A DNA stretch of 64,000 nucleotides from Cryptomeria japonica (Eukaryota > Streptophyta > Pinopsida > Cupressales > Cupressaceae): the NCBI RefSeq assembly GCF_030272615.1, contig NC_081414.1, positions 660,214,438 to 660,278,437 of the forward strand, written 5' to 3'. Position numbers and translations under genes: made by a program. Below, piece after piece: positions 33,391 to 45,495 of this stretch. The notes under the pieces are model-generated. The model did no database searches. It worked only from the letters and a program-made list of their open reading frames with translations, and was not told the origin of the DNA. How positions within the stretch are numbered: the stretch's first letter is position 1; each line of letters opens with the position of its first letter.

Positions 33391-34500
33391 CATTTGAAGG
33401 GAAAATCCCGCTTTAGCATGGTTTTAAAAGGCTTAACCAAAGCTACAAGGTCTGGGATAAACCTTCTAACAAAGTTGATTCTTCCAAGGAAGCTTTGAAG
33501 ACCTTTCTTGTGATGTGGAAGTAGAAGAGATACAATGGATTCCACTCTTTCTGGGTCTATGGCTAGACCATCCTTAGATACAATGTGTCCAAGTAGTTTG
33601 CCCTAACCAATGGCAAATACACACTTATGGGGGTTCAAGGACACACCATACTCTTTGCACTTTTTGAATACTTTCTCAAGGTGAGAAAAGTGGTATGTTG
33701 CATATCTAGAGTATACAGTGTTATCATCAAGATATACCAGTACAAACTCTATTAATACTCCCTTAAAGGCCATATCCATGGCTCTTTGAAAGTTGCACCT
33801 GCATTTGTTAGTCCAAAGGGCATTTTACAATAGGCCTAGGTGCCCCACATAGTAGTAAATGTAGTCTTAAATTGGTCTAATTCTTGGACTAGGATCTTAT
33901 TATACCCTAAGTATCCATCCAATAATGAAAATCTTTCTGAGCCTTTAACTTTGGCTGAAATTTGTTCCATGGAAGGGAGGGGGTAATGATCTTTGAGGGA
34001 GGCTCTATTTAGGTCCCCAAAGTCCACACACAATCTGATTTCCCCATTCTTCTTCCTAACTGGAATAAGATTGGCTACCTAAGAAGAATGCTTGATTGAA
34101 AAAATAATACTAGATTCTATAAGCTTGGATAACTCCTTTCTCATCAAAGGTTCAATTTTTGGGTTTATGGGTCTTTTCTTTTGTCTGACTAGATTTGTAT
34201 TAGGATCTAACTCTATGGTATGTTGAGACAAGATAGGGTCAAACCCTTTTAGATCCTCATATGTAAAAGAAAAATATCATTATACTCTTAACAAAGATTG
34301 ACAAAAGTACCTTGATCACTTTGGGAACATACTTTTTCCAAGTTGAGAGCTCTGCCATCAGATATGGAGACTAATTTGTAATCTCCCTTCTTTGTGGCTA
34401 GATTCATTGCTCTCCCTTTCATTTGATCATCAATTTTGAATATCCCCTCCAGGGCAAGTAATCCCTTGGGTAGCTTGCTTGAGCTTAGTTGCATGATCAG
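33391..34500 (-). pseudogene. E2 reverse transcriptase
   Basis: Conserved blocks DLNRASLKDHYPLPSMEQIS, FSLLDGYLGYNKILVQE, catalytic YLDD in FVLVYLDDNTVYSR (about 33,735), SLNPHKCVF and INFVRRFIPDL. YLDD is kept here, unlike QLDD in C. The linker ahead of it (34,288-34,494) contains SSSKLPKGLLALEGIF as in C. Frame broken by stops and small indels. Confidence 0.85.
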
Positions 34501-34749
34501 ATCCCCATACTAGTCCTGCAACATGCCCTGCTTCTTATGTGAGAACTCTTCTTCATCTTGCAATAAGCTCATAATATGTTGATCTGATTCAAAGACTTTC
34601 AAATTCACTTGGTTATCAGGCACTGTTGGTCTCACCACAAGTCTTATCTATTGTTATTTCTCTACTGCAGCATGAGACAAAATGTCATGTTGAGTACCAA
34701 TTGATGCTAGTTGGTCATCATGTTTATTTTGATTTCTAGGGACACAAAA

Positions 34750-35090
34750 ATATTGAAGGCCTCAAATCCTTCAATCAGGTCCCATGCTCTATGCTTGTAA
34801 GACTTGAGAAGGTTGTTCTTGGTGGTTCTCTGAGCACTAATCTATTTAACAACCAACTCTCTATCTCCATGCACTTTAAGGATTTTATCCCTCTCTTTTG
34901 TTCCATTTGGAGACCCAAAATCAGGGCTTCATACTCAGCTACATTGTTAGTGCAACCAAAATGAAGTCTAAAAGAAAAGTAATATTTCTCCCCTTTAGGA
35001 GAAATTAGTAGTATACCAGCCCTTGCACCATTTTTGTTCCTTGAGCCATCAAAGAACATATCCCACGGTCCATGAATCTCGATGTCTTCC
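34750..35090 (-). pseudogene. E2 second RNase H domain, located before RT
   Basis: MFFDGSRNKNGARAGILLIS, then NNVAEYEALILGLQ, then, after a one-base frameshift, HGDRELVV. These give the D, E and D of a type-I RNase H of the archaeal-like class (RVT_3). It lies in the same ORF as the protease and about 600 bp upstream of RT. In Tat/Ogre gypsy elements such a second RNase H is known after the gypsy RNase H, so a position before RT is odd. Element C shows the same order. Confidence 0.75.
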
Positions 35091-36203
35091 TTTGAGAGAT
35101 TGGGGATAGGGGCATCCTTCTCATGGATGCAATAGGTACCTAGGTCTATGTCTTTGATCTCATCAATGGGATCAAACAAGTCATTTTCCCATTCATCAAG
35201 TAGGCAATCAAGAACCTCCTCTAATTGAGTTGCAGGCTCTCTTACTGAAATTTCTTCCTTCCCCTCATGAAGGGTACAATTCATATTGATAGGACTTGGG
35301 GTATAGGGCTCTATATGATCATTGGCAATAGACTCTACCCTAATAGTTACTTTGGTACCATATCTTGTACTAAAAAACATGTGTGACCAATCAGAAGATA
35401 GGTAGCCACCTATATTAGCAGTGAATTCCCTAGATAAACAAATGGCAAAATAAGTAGGGAGGTCAATCACTGAGATGTCTTGCAACACACTACAACTCAG
35501 GTAGGCATGCAAGGTCAAATTTAAATCTTTAATGACCCCAAAAGTCTGAACTGATATGCCATCAAGTTGCACAACTCCTCTTGTGATAGGTTCATACTTG
35601 ATACCTAGGCAGTCAGCTATCCCCTTAGGCATAACCGAACTACTAGCCCCACTATCTATCATGCAATTATGAACAATATTATTCCCTATGAATAATGATA
35701 GAAAAAAGGGGACAGGCTTACCGATTTTATTTGGATTCTCTACCTCCAAAGGCTGCACTAGGCTTGTAGAAATTGAAGAGTTGCAACCTTGATTTGTATC
35801 CCCTTCAACATCCATCCCCTTTAGGGCTTCCTAAAGAAGGTCTCTTTGAGATGGGATAGCAAGAGCATCCCACACAGATACATTGAAGTTGGTCCTCTTC
35901 ATTTGTTCAATAATGTTAAAGGGAACAACAACCTTAGTAGGGACCCTTGCAACAACAAGGTCTGGTTTTTATATTATAGAAGCCTTAGTTGGCTCTCCTT
36001 GCATGACCTTTTGAGTCAAATCCTGCTCCTTATTTGGAGAAGCCACCTTATCAGGGGTCTTTGGCATTGTTTTCTTCATAGCACCCTATGGAGCTTGAGC
36101 TGTTGTGGTAGAAGAAATATTAGAGTCTATGGCTCTCCTTTTTGTCCTTGTATTGATGGTCACATTGTCCCAACTTGTCTAATTTATTCCACAAAAATCA
36201 TCT
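35090..36203 (-). pseudogene. E2 gag-protease region
   Basis: The aspartic protease core is HNCMIDSGASSSVMPKGIAD (about 35,610-35,670), with LDGISVQTFGVIKDL after it and an acidic linker (about 35,100-35,300) leading to the second RNase H. Upstream, VVVPFNIIEQMKR and DALAIPSQRDLL match C (VVVPFNIIENIKK, DALSIPSQRDLL). The frame is open for 346 codons from 35,815. The upstream gag is cut at 36,203 by array D and resumes beyond it at about 52,041. Confidence 0.85.
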
Positions 36204-37238
36204 TATTGGGACTCATTAAATTTGAGTCAAGTTTAGAGGCCCATTTCAAAATTTTGCTCTACATTTCCAAATGAGTCAGTTTGAATGGCCTAGTCAGAGA
36301 GAGGGTAAAATGGAGCCGGTTGATTTTCAAAGGGTAAGGCTTGGGAATTGTGTCCTACACCTTTCATTTGGCCTATGAAGTGATGTGAAACTCTCAAAAT
36401 TCAGTTTAGATCAATTTACCAGGGACCCATTTCAAGGGGTGAGCTAAAAGTGCATTTTTAGGTGCAAATGCAGATTTTACCAAGTAGCCTACTTTGAGTG
36501 TTTATATCTTTTTCCCTATTGATCATCATGAAGAATTTCAAAATGGATTCAATTGTATGCATAAATATTAGTTAGCTTGAAAAATTTCAAGTCCTTATGA
36601 ATCCATTTGCAGTTCATTGCCAGCAACGTCCTCTTTTGTGCAGTGATAATGGAGGGGGGCATTTGGAATTTCAAACAAATTTTTCTCTTCCCTATTGTTC
36701 ATGGAAAACCCCAGTGTTTGGAGAGATGCAGCAATGAATTTTAATGCAAATGTTGTTGGCAGGAGTAAAATGTAGAAGGAGGAGACCAAACAAGCTTTTA
36801 AAAGCAAATGCAAATGGTACAAGGCTAAGCCTTCCCCTCCACGTGTTACCAGCAGTAAAAAAACTCCAAGGGCAAGATGGAAAGAAGAAGCAACATGAAA
36901 AACTCAGCAAATGCAATCAAAAGGTCACATGGGTTATGTAGCCTCAAGTAAATGAAAGCAGCAAATTCCTCCCTGCATGGTCCAGGTGCTGAAGGCCATT
37001 AGAAGCCCTGACCAAATGTAAAATGGCGATTGCAGCCTCCTTCACATGCTTCTTCTTCTGTCCAGAGTGGTGAGGGACAAGGTTAAAACAAGTTTGAAAC
37101 CAATTTCATGGTCGAAAGACATTGAAAGCTTCAAGAAAAATATCAAGGCACCATTAAAAGTCTGAGAAAACCTTAAGAAAAGTAGTCCCAGGCATAAAGT
37201 CAATATCCCACATTCACTAGGAAATGAACATTTGTGGT

Positions 37239-37250
37239 ATTTATAAGTAA
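37239..37250 (+). promoter_or_regulatory. D LTR1 TATA-like box
   Basis: TATTTATAAGTA, conserved in LTR2 (46,429) and LTR3 (51,863). Probable promoter core; the start site is not proven. Confidence 0.45.
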
Positions 37251-37629
37251 GGCTCCACTCATTCATAGTGTGAAAGCCTTAGAGGCTTTTGATGGATGGT
37301 GTTGATGGACACCCAAGTGGACCCCATGGGTGTGGGCATGCTTTTCGAGGTGACCAAGGAGGCCAAGTGGCAACAAGTGCACCCCACGTAGGCATGGAAC
37401 CTGAGGCAAGCGAATTTTGCAGAGAAGGAGCAAATTAACCAACGAGCAAGTTGCAAGAGATCCAATGGCCGGCATGACTTCATGACCTGAAGATGCAAGC
37501 TCATTAGCCATCACAAAATGGTGAAAGATAGGTGGCGGATCTGATGGCGGTCCAATAGGTGGGTCTCGGTTAGGTGGCAGTCCAGTGGTAGGTGTGGGTG
37601 GCGTTGATGGAGCAGTGACATGGGGCTCA

Positions 37630-37855
37630 AGGTGGCGGTCCTCAGTGGGCCCAGTGATTTCGATGAAAGTGCTTATCCGATGAGACCTATAGACCACTCA
37701 TCGTAGAAGAAATTCCACCAAAAGATTGAGACTAGACTATTGAGGTGGCAGTCCGCGGTGGGCCTGATAGTTTCGATGAAAGTGCCTGTTTGATAAGACC
37801 TATAGACCGCTCGCCAAAGAACAAATTCTACCGAAAGACTGAGACCAGACTACTG
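37630..37855 (+). repeat. 113-bp tandem duplication in D LTR1
   Basis: Two units starting AGGTGGCGGTC and AGGTGGCAGTC, each containing TTTCGATGAAAGTGC and GACCTATAGACC and ending in an AGACTGAGACCAGAC-like block. The same duplication is in LTR2 (about 46,818-47,042), so it predates the array. Located about 390 bp after the TATA-like box. Confidence 0.75.
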
Positions 37856-39117
37856 AGGTGGCAAACTAGTAGACCCTACAAGCGAATCATAGTTTTCCAT
37901 GTGGCAGGGCATTAGGGAAAAATTAGGCCAAAATACAAAGTTAAAATCAAATTAAATATATAGTTGAAACTATTGAGAAAAACCAAAAATTTAAATGATG
38001 TGCACATGTTGAGGATTAATGCGCTCAGATGCTTATTTTTGGCCAAAATACCAAGTATCATATATCACTGGAAAGCTCTCGGGATAAGGAATCTAACAAT
38101 GTAGCTAATTTTAACAACTTTTGGACATTTTGGGAGTAATTTCCATGGAAAAGAAGAAGAAAGTGAATTCAGTTGGAAAAAGAGACACTTGGCAATTTCG
38201 GTTGCAGACCTAATGTTTTTCCCTCTCCTTCTTATTCCCATTTTCTTCTCATTGTAAAGGTTCCAAGAATTTGGAGGATGGCTCCATATTTTCATGGTTT
38301 CCAATTTTGAGTATTCTTCAAGATTGTACAAGGCAGTTCTTCTCTTTTAGTAATAGAGTATCTTCTTGTTGTAAATGTTTTTGTTGCAGGTCATGTATGT
38401 GTAAGGCACATACACAGTTTATTGGATTGTCTCTAAGCATTCTCTATTTTTAATAAATTCAGTCTTCAAGGGAGTTTGGGTTTGTCCTCTCAAAGTGGGA
38501 GTGTAAGGGTTGTTTTCAGGTACTCTTCAAGTAAGAGTTTAAATTCTCTGAGCAATCATTTTGGATTCAGGATAATGTCTGGATATGTATAATCCTTTGT
38601 ATGAGTTTAGAATGTATTAATGTCAGGTATTAATATAGGAATATCTTTCTTAATAAATTTGATCTGCAATAAAGGTTTTCATTTTTTAGTTTGATGTATG
38701 ACTCTATTGCCCTTGGATAAGGCACTGATCTTACATATTTTGGGGTTTTCTCAGAGATTTAAAATCAAAAAATTAGAATATCTACCTTTGTTTTATGTTC
38801 TGTGGGAATGTTTCATCCATCTCATGCTTCAACTTAGTTGAGATGTCAATGTGGATCTAGCCCATCTACAGTAACCTCCTAGTTGTTAAGCCCTTGTGAG
38901 ATCTATCTACTTTATTGATGTTGTCATAGGTGTGTAATAGGTTTAATTTTAAGCATCAAAGGTATACCCACCTAGGTTTTGTAGATCCTGAAGAGTAGAA
39001 GGATTCATATCCTTGTCATGTTGTCCAAGCCCTGAGGTTTTTCATAGATTGAATTGGCTACTTCATAGATCAATTGCAGGTGTACTTGGGTTAATCACTT
39101 TTGGTGAACAACAAAAT

Positions 39118-39136
39118 TGGCGACTCTGCTGGGGAC
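39118..39136 (+). promoter_or_regulatory. D primer-binding site 1
   Basis: TGGCGACTCTGCTGGGGAC four bases after LTR1. It starts with the TGG expected from pairing with a tRNA CCA end. The tRNA is not named here because I could not check it. Confidence 0.75.
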
Positions 39137-39751
39137 AGAGATGTAAGAATTTTGTCAAGTCAAATCCACGAGTTTGGCCATATCCATTTGAGGAAAGAGT
39201 CATAAAAGTGTTGTAAATCTGAAAGTGTTTTTAGATCTATTGTTATCTGCCTGGTAGTGTTGTATGAAGTCAAGAATGTCTTCTTTGTGAGAGTCAATTC
39301 CTATCCAAGTGTTGAAAGTCTGCTATCTTTTTATCTTTGTGTAAGTCCAGATCTATTCATGCTCTATATTGATTTTATAAATTCTCATGGCAATGAGTGG
39401 TGAATCTGAAAGATCTCTGCACTAGTGTGCAATATTGTAAAAAATTTAAAGGATTTGGTGAGCTTACAACAAAGAGGTAACAAAGGCTTGGATTTTTGAG
39501 ATTGAAGGTCTCAGTCAAGGGAAAATGAAGTGAACAACAACAACATTGATTTTACCAGGTATTCCTCAAAGTATCTATGAAATTATATGTTCCTTATAAG
39601 GTGAAACAATCACCATTGAAAGGAAAACAAATCTGCCCTTTACATACTTCATGTTTTAAAAAAAAATCATTCATAAGCGATGGGAGAAGTGTGTATGATT
39701 CTTAAAATTAATGACTACACGTGTTTTGAAAGGAGTTTGTAAAGCAGTAGG

Positions 39752-41343
39752 ATGCATTGTCCAAATAATGGTTCAGTAAATGTTATAAACTTGATGGATC
39801 TAGATGTAGTTCCCAGATCTCCAAATCCTTTGTCAAATCTGAAAGAGATTGATAAAGAGATTGCAATGTGTCTTCAAAAGATCCAAGAGAAAGTTATCTG
39901 GTTTTTAAGAAAGAAAGTAGGGAAAAGAAAAGAGGGAGAGTCATCATATATTTTTTATGAAAGATTCTTTGCTGCATCAAATGAGTTTCCAGGTGATGCT
40001 AGACCCCATGAGTATGTTTTGATTGAATTGTTTTTAGAGCTTGATGAGCCTGACTCAATTAGTTGGTCTACTACCTTGAGAGAAGAAAGTGTTGCTTGCA
40101 TTAAAAAATGGATAGATGAGATTGAAGTAATTAAATCTGAAAATGTACACAAGATTGAGTACAGTGAAGGAGATGATGCCTCCTATGATGCTGAAGGTGA
40201 TTGTTATTTTTAGCATGACAGTTTAGGTGTGTATTCAGAGCAAGAAGAAACTTGTGAGAACATAAGTAATTGTTCAAATAATCATGAGCCCATTGAGGTT
40301 TCAAATTTCAATAATATGGATCACCTTGTTGTTAAGTTCAATCCACAAGATGTTTGCAACCCAAGTTATGAAACTATGTTGCAACATATAGCAGCACTTT
40401 ATGAGCAGCATGATAAAGGCTATGATGCAAATGCGGGTTGTTGTAATGATAAAATAAATGTGTATAGAGACATGAGTACTTCTAATTTAATACCATTATC
40501 AGATTGGGACAATGTTTATAGCTTAGAGGATGAAGCCAAGGAAAATGGAAATGAAGAAGGTTCACTAAGTAGTGAACAAATTTCAGAGCTCCTGGCTGCT
40601 GATTTTCAAAGGTATGCATCCAAAAATATGCCCAATCTCTCACACCCAACTAGTACCTGTTTAGATATTGATGATATTTTTGAAGGTGTGAAGTATGATA
40701 CATATGCTATTGATTCTTTCCCTATTATTGATTTGAGTGATGGACAAGATGAAGATGCATATATGCTTGATAGTTGTGATAATGTAGATTCATATGTTGA
40801 TATGAACTCAGATTTTGGTATGCATTGTATGGATCTTGTTGTTAAAGAATGACAGATTTGAATTAGTTTTCTCAGATATGCAAGTGGGAAATGAACCATT
40901 GATAAGTGATGATCATGTTTTTTTACTTATGCAAAGTGTTGATAGAAATTGTGATCAACAAGATGAGGTTCAGTCTTTTTATGAGGAAGTTTTCCTCTCT
41001 AGTTTGCAATCCATCATTGTGGAAGAGTGTTCATCATTTGATCAAACTAGAAATAGAGATGTGCCTGATTCAACTTTTAGAATAAGTTAGGCCACTTTTC
41101 ATTTCAGCTGGGAAAGAGTATAGCACTCTTATGTCACCTAGTGATTAGCCCTTTCAACATTTGTTTGGTTTTCAAGGATTTTATGATTATGAACATGTTG
41201 TTGCTTATGTTTTATGTGATCAGCTGATTAGAAATGGAAGTGTGATTGATCAGGAAGATGTGAATGAAACTTCCAGTTTACCTATAGTTTGTGGAAATGA
41301 AAGTCATGTGTTTGACAGAGGTAAGAATCGATTTCAGTTTTGA
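39752..41343 (+). pseudogene. D orphan ORF, copy 1 (Gag position, unknown)
   Basis: It starts MHCPNNGSVNVINLMDLDVV about 620 bp after the primer site. The first 153 codons end at GDCYF before TAG (40,211-40,213). The same frame then continues for 207 codons (acidic, Asn/Asp/Glu-rich: SLSSEQISELLAADFQR, FPIIDLSDGQDEDAYMLDSC) until a frameshift near 40,850. Later pieces are readable to FQF at 41,343. No zinc knuckle, protease or other known motif. By position it replaces gag-pol; it may be a structural protein. Copy 2 is nearly the same. Confidence 0.7.
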
Positions 41344-42458
41344 TGGCTCAGGGCCATTTATAAGTTGTATATTTTGTATAGTTTCTTTGCTTTAGTTGTG
41401 TGGTTTTCAATAAAGTGCCCTACTGCTTGGGTAGAATAAGGAACCCCTTTGCTTTTGAGAAGAGAAGAGATGTTTCCATTTTTTAGGTGGTCTGCTTAAC
41501 CATAGATTCTAAATTTTTGTGTTGATCTTGCAATCAACCATCCACAATCAGAGCCACTGTTAGGACTCATTAAATTTGAGTCAAGTTTAGAGGCCCATTT
41601 CAAAATTTTGCTCTGCATTTCCAAATGAGTCAGTTTGAATGGCCTAGTCAGAGAGAGGATAAAATGGAGCTAGTTGATTTTCAAAGGGTAAGGTTTGGGA
41701 ATTATGTCCTACACCTTTAATTTGTCCTATGCAGTGATGTGCAACTCTCAGAATTCAATTTGGATCAGTTTACCAGGTACCCATTTCAAGGGGTGAGCTG
41801 AAAGTCCATTTTAGCTACAAATGCAGATTTTACCAAGTAGCCTACTTTGAGTGTTTATATCTTTTTCCCTATTGATAATCATGAATAATTTCAAAATGGA
41901 TTCAATTTTATGCATAAATATGAGTTATCTTGCAAAATTTCAAGTCCTTATGAACCCATTTGCTTAGTTTTCAAAGCCAAATCCATTTGCAATTCATTGC
42001 CAACAACGTCCTCTTTTGTGTAGTGATAATGGAGGGGGGCATTTGGAATTTCAAACAAATTTTTCTCTTCCTTACTATTTGTGGAAAACCCCACTATTTG
42101 GAGAGAGGCAACAATAAATTTTAATGCAAATTTTGTTGGTAGGAGTAAAATGTAGAAGGAGGAGAACCAGAGAAACTTTTAAAAGAAAATGCAAATGGTA
42201 AAAGGCTAACCCTTCCCCTCTACGTGTTACCAGTAGTCAAAAAACTCCAAGGGCACGCTGGAAAGAAGAAGCAACATGAAAAACTCAACAAATGCAATCA
42301 AAAGGTCACATGAGTTTTGTAGCCTCAAGTAAATGAAAGCAACAAATTCCTCCCTGCGTGGTCCAGGTGTTGAAGGCCATTAGAAGCCCTGACCAAATGC
42401 AAAATGGTGATTGTAGCCTCCTTCATGTGCTTCTTCTTCTATCTAGAATGGTGAGGGA

Positions 42459-43511
42459 TGTTGGTATTTTGGTATGGTTTTATCATTGATGTCAACACCT
42501 ACTAAAACACTAGCACTTTGGAGATCCAGTAGCATTCACCGGTAAGCAAGTAACTATTGCACAGTTACTAGTATATGGTTCACTGACAGGATATAATGAT
42601 CACCGACACTTGGAATGATATGGAAGACACTTGGTAATATCGAAGACATCATGTGGACATCTTATCTTAATGAATTAATAATTGGTATATTTATTTTTGC
42701 ATATTTGCTTTTACTGGCAAATAGGTCTAGGGTTATCCAGGGTTACACCGGTAGGTTATCTTTTCCATATCAGCATGGCATGCTATGGAGATGATTAATT
42801 ATTCTTGTAAATTCATTAAGCCAACATGTTCAATCGGTTATTGCATTGGATATTATATTGTTTGTAAAATGTTTTATTGTAATATCTTGTAGAGCCGAGC
42901 TACTAAAATTAGTCTAGGTTATGGTATAAATGTAAGATCTTATTTGTAAGATCAAGTGTGGAATGCGAAAAGAGATTTTGTGTGAAGGTATATGCAAGAT
43001 TAAGAAGAGAAATACACGTAGACATCATTTGAAGGTGAAGCTAGATTTTTGTGAAAGCATATCAGAATTACACCGGTACTGAATCCAGCATATGAAGATG
43101 CTATTTTGAGTAGTACATTATTATTGGATTTAACCATCCAATTGTAGTCAGTGTGACTCCCATTTTGTGATTGAGCAGTGAGCTCTAGGCATTTGGCCTT
43201 TCTGCATGTGCAGACCCCATTTATGTACACTTACTATCTACAGTACTATCATATGATTGTGGGTAAGGTTTCCCACCATGGTTTTTCCCCTTATAGGGTT
43301 TCCACATACAAATATTGGTGTTATGTGTTGTGGATGACTTTGTGTTTATGTTTCATGCACTAATCTTTACTGGTATAGCAATTAACTATTAAAACTGTCT
43401 ACCGACATACTTAACTGGTTTACCAGTATTAAGCATTAAGTTGGTTAAGTTGTTTTTGACAACTGATTCACCCCCCCCCCCTCCCCTCTTAGTTGTCTCT
43501 GGGACCTAACA
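42459..43511 (+). repeat. E3 5' LTR (1.05 kb)
   Basis: Starts TGTTGGTATTTTGGTATGG and ends GGGACCTAACA. An 11-C run (43,471-43,481) precedes CTCCCCTCTTAGTTG, the same kind of LTR end as in E4. Confidence 0.95.
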
Positions 43512-43513
43512 AT

Positions 43514-43526
43514 TGGTATAAGAGCC
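43514..43526 (+). promoter_or_regulatory. E3 primer-binding site
   Basis: TGGTATAAGAGCC, the initiator Met tRNA site with one C-to-A change, two bases after the 5' LTR. Confidence 0.9.
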
Positions 43527-43567
43527 TACTCCTCTTTTGCAGAAGTTTAACAGCTTGAGGAGATCCA

Positions 43568-45495
43568 ATGTCTACTAACTATTTCAGGAAGGATAGTCAT
43601 AAACTTGATGGAACCAACTATGGCATATGGAAGACCAAAATGGAGACAGATCTGAATTGTATTGGAAAGGACATCTGGGATGTTACAAAGAATGGTTATA
43701 CTGCTATTGTACCAGGTCAGCCTAGTCCAACTAACTTGACTAAAGATGAAGAAAATGATTGCAAAGCAAGAGAAGAACTTCTTAGCTCATTATCAGATCA
43801 ACAAACCATGGGACTATCAGATAGGTCTACTGCTAAAGCTATTTGGGATCATTTGGAAACACTGAATGAAGGAGATTCCACAGTCAAAATTGCAAAACTT
43901 GAAAGCTTTTGGGTCAAGTATGAACATCTGAAAATGGAAGAAGATGAAAGGATTTCTGCTTTTATGGAAAGAGTAAATGAAATTATTTTGGGTATTAAAT
44001 GTTGTGGAGGAACCTTAAGTGAGGATGAAATTGTTTCAAAAGTTTAAGAGGATTGCCACCGGCATATAAAATGAAGGTTACTACTATAAATGAGTTGAGA
44101 ACAATGCCTAATACATCAGTAACTAGGGATACATTGATTGGGAAACTTTCAGCTTTTGAAATTGAAGAATTTAGTCTTGTTGCTACTATTAAGATAGATT
44201 TAGCCTTTAAAGAATCAACATCATCTGCTCCATCATTTGACAAATCTGATTGGAAAGCCTTTTATGCAAGAGAACTTGAAGAAAGCAGGAAAGAAAATGA
44301 AGAACTTGAAGAACTTGAAGCACTATTTGCAAGGAAAATGCCTAAAGGTCCAGTTGGAAGTAAGTATGAAGGTAAAGCACCCTTTAAATGTTTTAACTAC
44401 AATAAGATTGGTCATATGGCTTTGAGATGCCCTGATAGACATGCTAGATTAAGAGAAGAAGCTAGAAGAACATACAAGCCTAATCCTAAATATCAGAGAT
44501 ACAGATTTAAGAAGAATAAAGACAAATCTTGTTACATTCTTGATGAAGGTGTGACTGATGATTCTGATGAGGATCCAACAAACAATGGATGGGCTTTTGT
44601 TGCTATAACAGAAGATCAACTGATACCTACTGCTCAACTGGTAGAACAAGCCCTAGCAGCTAAAGTTGAAGTAAAGGATGAATGGATCATTGACTCAGGA
44701 TTCTCACATCATATGATAGGAGACAAAGGTAAATTCTTGAACTTTCAATAATACAATGGTGGTTTATTAAGATTTGGAGATGACAAAGCTTGTTCAATCA
44801 AAGGTAAGGGTACAATATCTCTTGATGGTATGCATAACACTGACAATGTCTACTATGTTGAAGGATTAAAGCATAATCTTTTAAGTGTTGGTCAATTAGT
44901 TGAGAAAGGATTTCAGTTACAATTTAAGAATGGAAAATGCAAAATCATGAATAGAACTGGTTTAGAGATTGCGACTGGTAATCAGACTAGAGGTAATATC
45001 TTTCATTTGAATAATAGTGAAAAGACATGCTTGATTGCACATATAGATGAAAGTTGGTTATGGCATAAGAGACTGTCATGTAAACTTTGATTGCATGGTA
45101 AAGATCAGTACTACTAAGGCAGTTAGAGATTCACCTAAAATTGTCAAACCTCAGAATACAATATGTAAGGAATGTCAATTTGGAAAACAAGTTAGAGCTA
45201 GTTTCAAAAGTATTCCAGAAAAATCCAATAATGCTCTTGATTTGATTCACACTGATTTATGTGGTCCAGCTAGAACTAAAAGCTTGCAAGGTGATAGATA
45301 TTTCACGCTAATCATTGATGACTATTCTAGAATGTGTTGGGTTACTTTTCTCAAAGAAAAAATCAGAAGCACTTGGAAAGTTCAAACTATTCAAAGCAAT
45401 GGTTGAAAATGAAACAGGTAAGAAAATCAAATGTTTAAGATCAGATCAAGGAGGAGAATTCACATTTAAGGAATTTAATACATTATGTGAAGTGA
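43568..45495 (+). pseudogene. E3 copia gag-protease-partial integrase
   Basis: It starts MSTNYFRKDSHKLDGTNYGI, a copia Gag N-terminus (LDGTNYGIWKTKME). A missing T near 44,045 shifts the frame within the Gag block VLRGLPPAYK. The zinc knuckle is CFNYNKIGHMALRC (about 44,388; second Cys replaced by Tyr). Protease WIIDSGFSHHM (about 44,684) keeps Asp-Ser-Gly. GAG-preintegrase WLWHKRL (about 45,056), then a frameshift; integrase HTDLCGPARTKSLQGDRYF (first Asp), IDDYSRMCWVTF, another frameshift, LRSDQGGEFT (second Asp). Sequence ends in FNTLCEV and joins the LTR. RT and RNase H are absent. Confidence 0.9.

Larger units (their letters stand above)
36204..39113 (+). repeat. D LTR1 (2.91 kb)
   Basis: From TATTGGGACTCATTAAATTTG to GTGAACAACA. 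Contains a TATA-like motif (37,239), a 113-bp tandem duplication (37,630-37,855) and an AATAAA-containing R/U5 region (near 38,450). Collinear with LTR2, roughly 92% alike by eye over the first 265 bases. Confidence 0.9.

Noticed and set aside
37263-37697. Minus-strand Pro/Thr-rich frame of 144 codons, also at 46,634-46,906
   Set aside because: Falls in D LTR sequence opposite to transcription; Pro-rich reading comes from the GGTGGCGG-rich + strand.
43000-43363. Frames around 43,000-43,363 and 45,761-45,991
   Set aside because: These are the same portion of E3 5' and 3' LTRs; no coding function expected.
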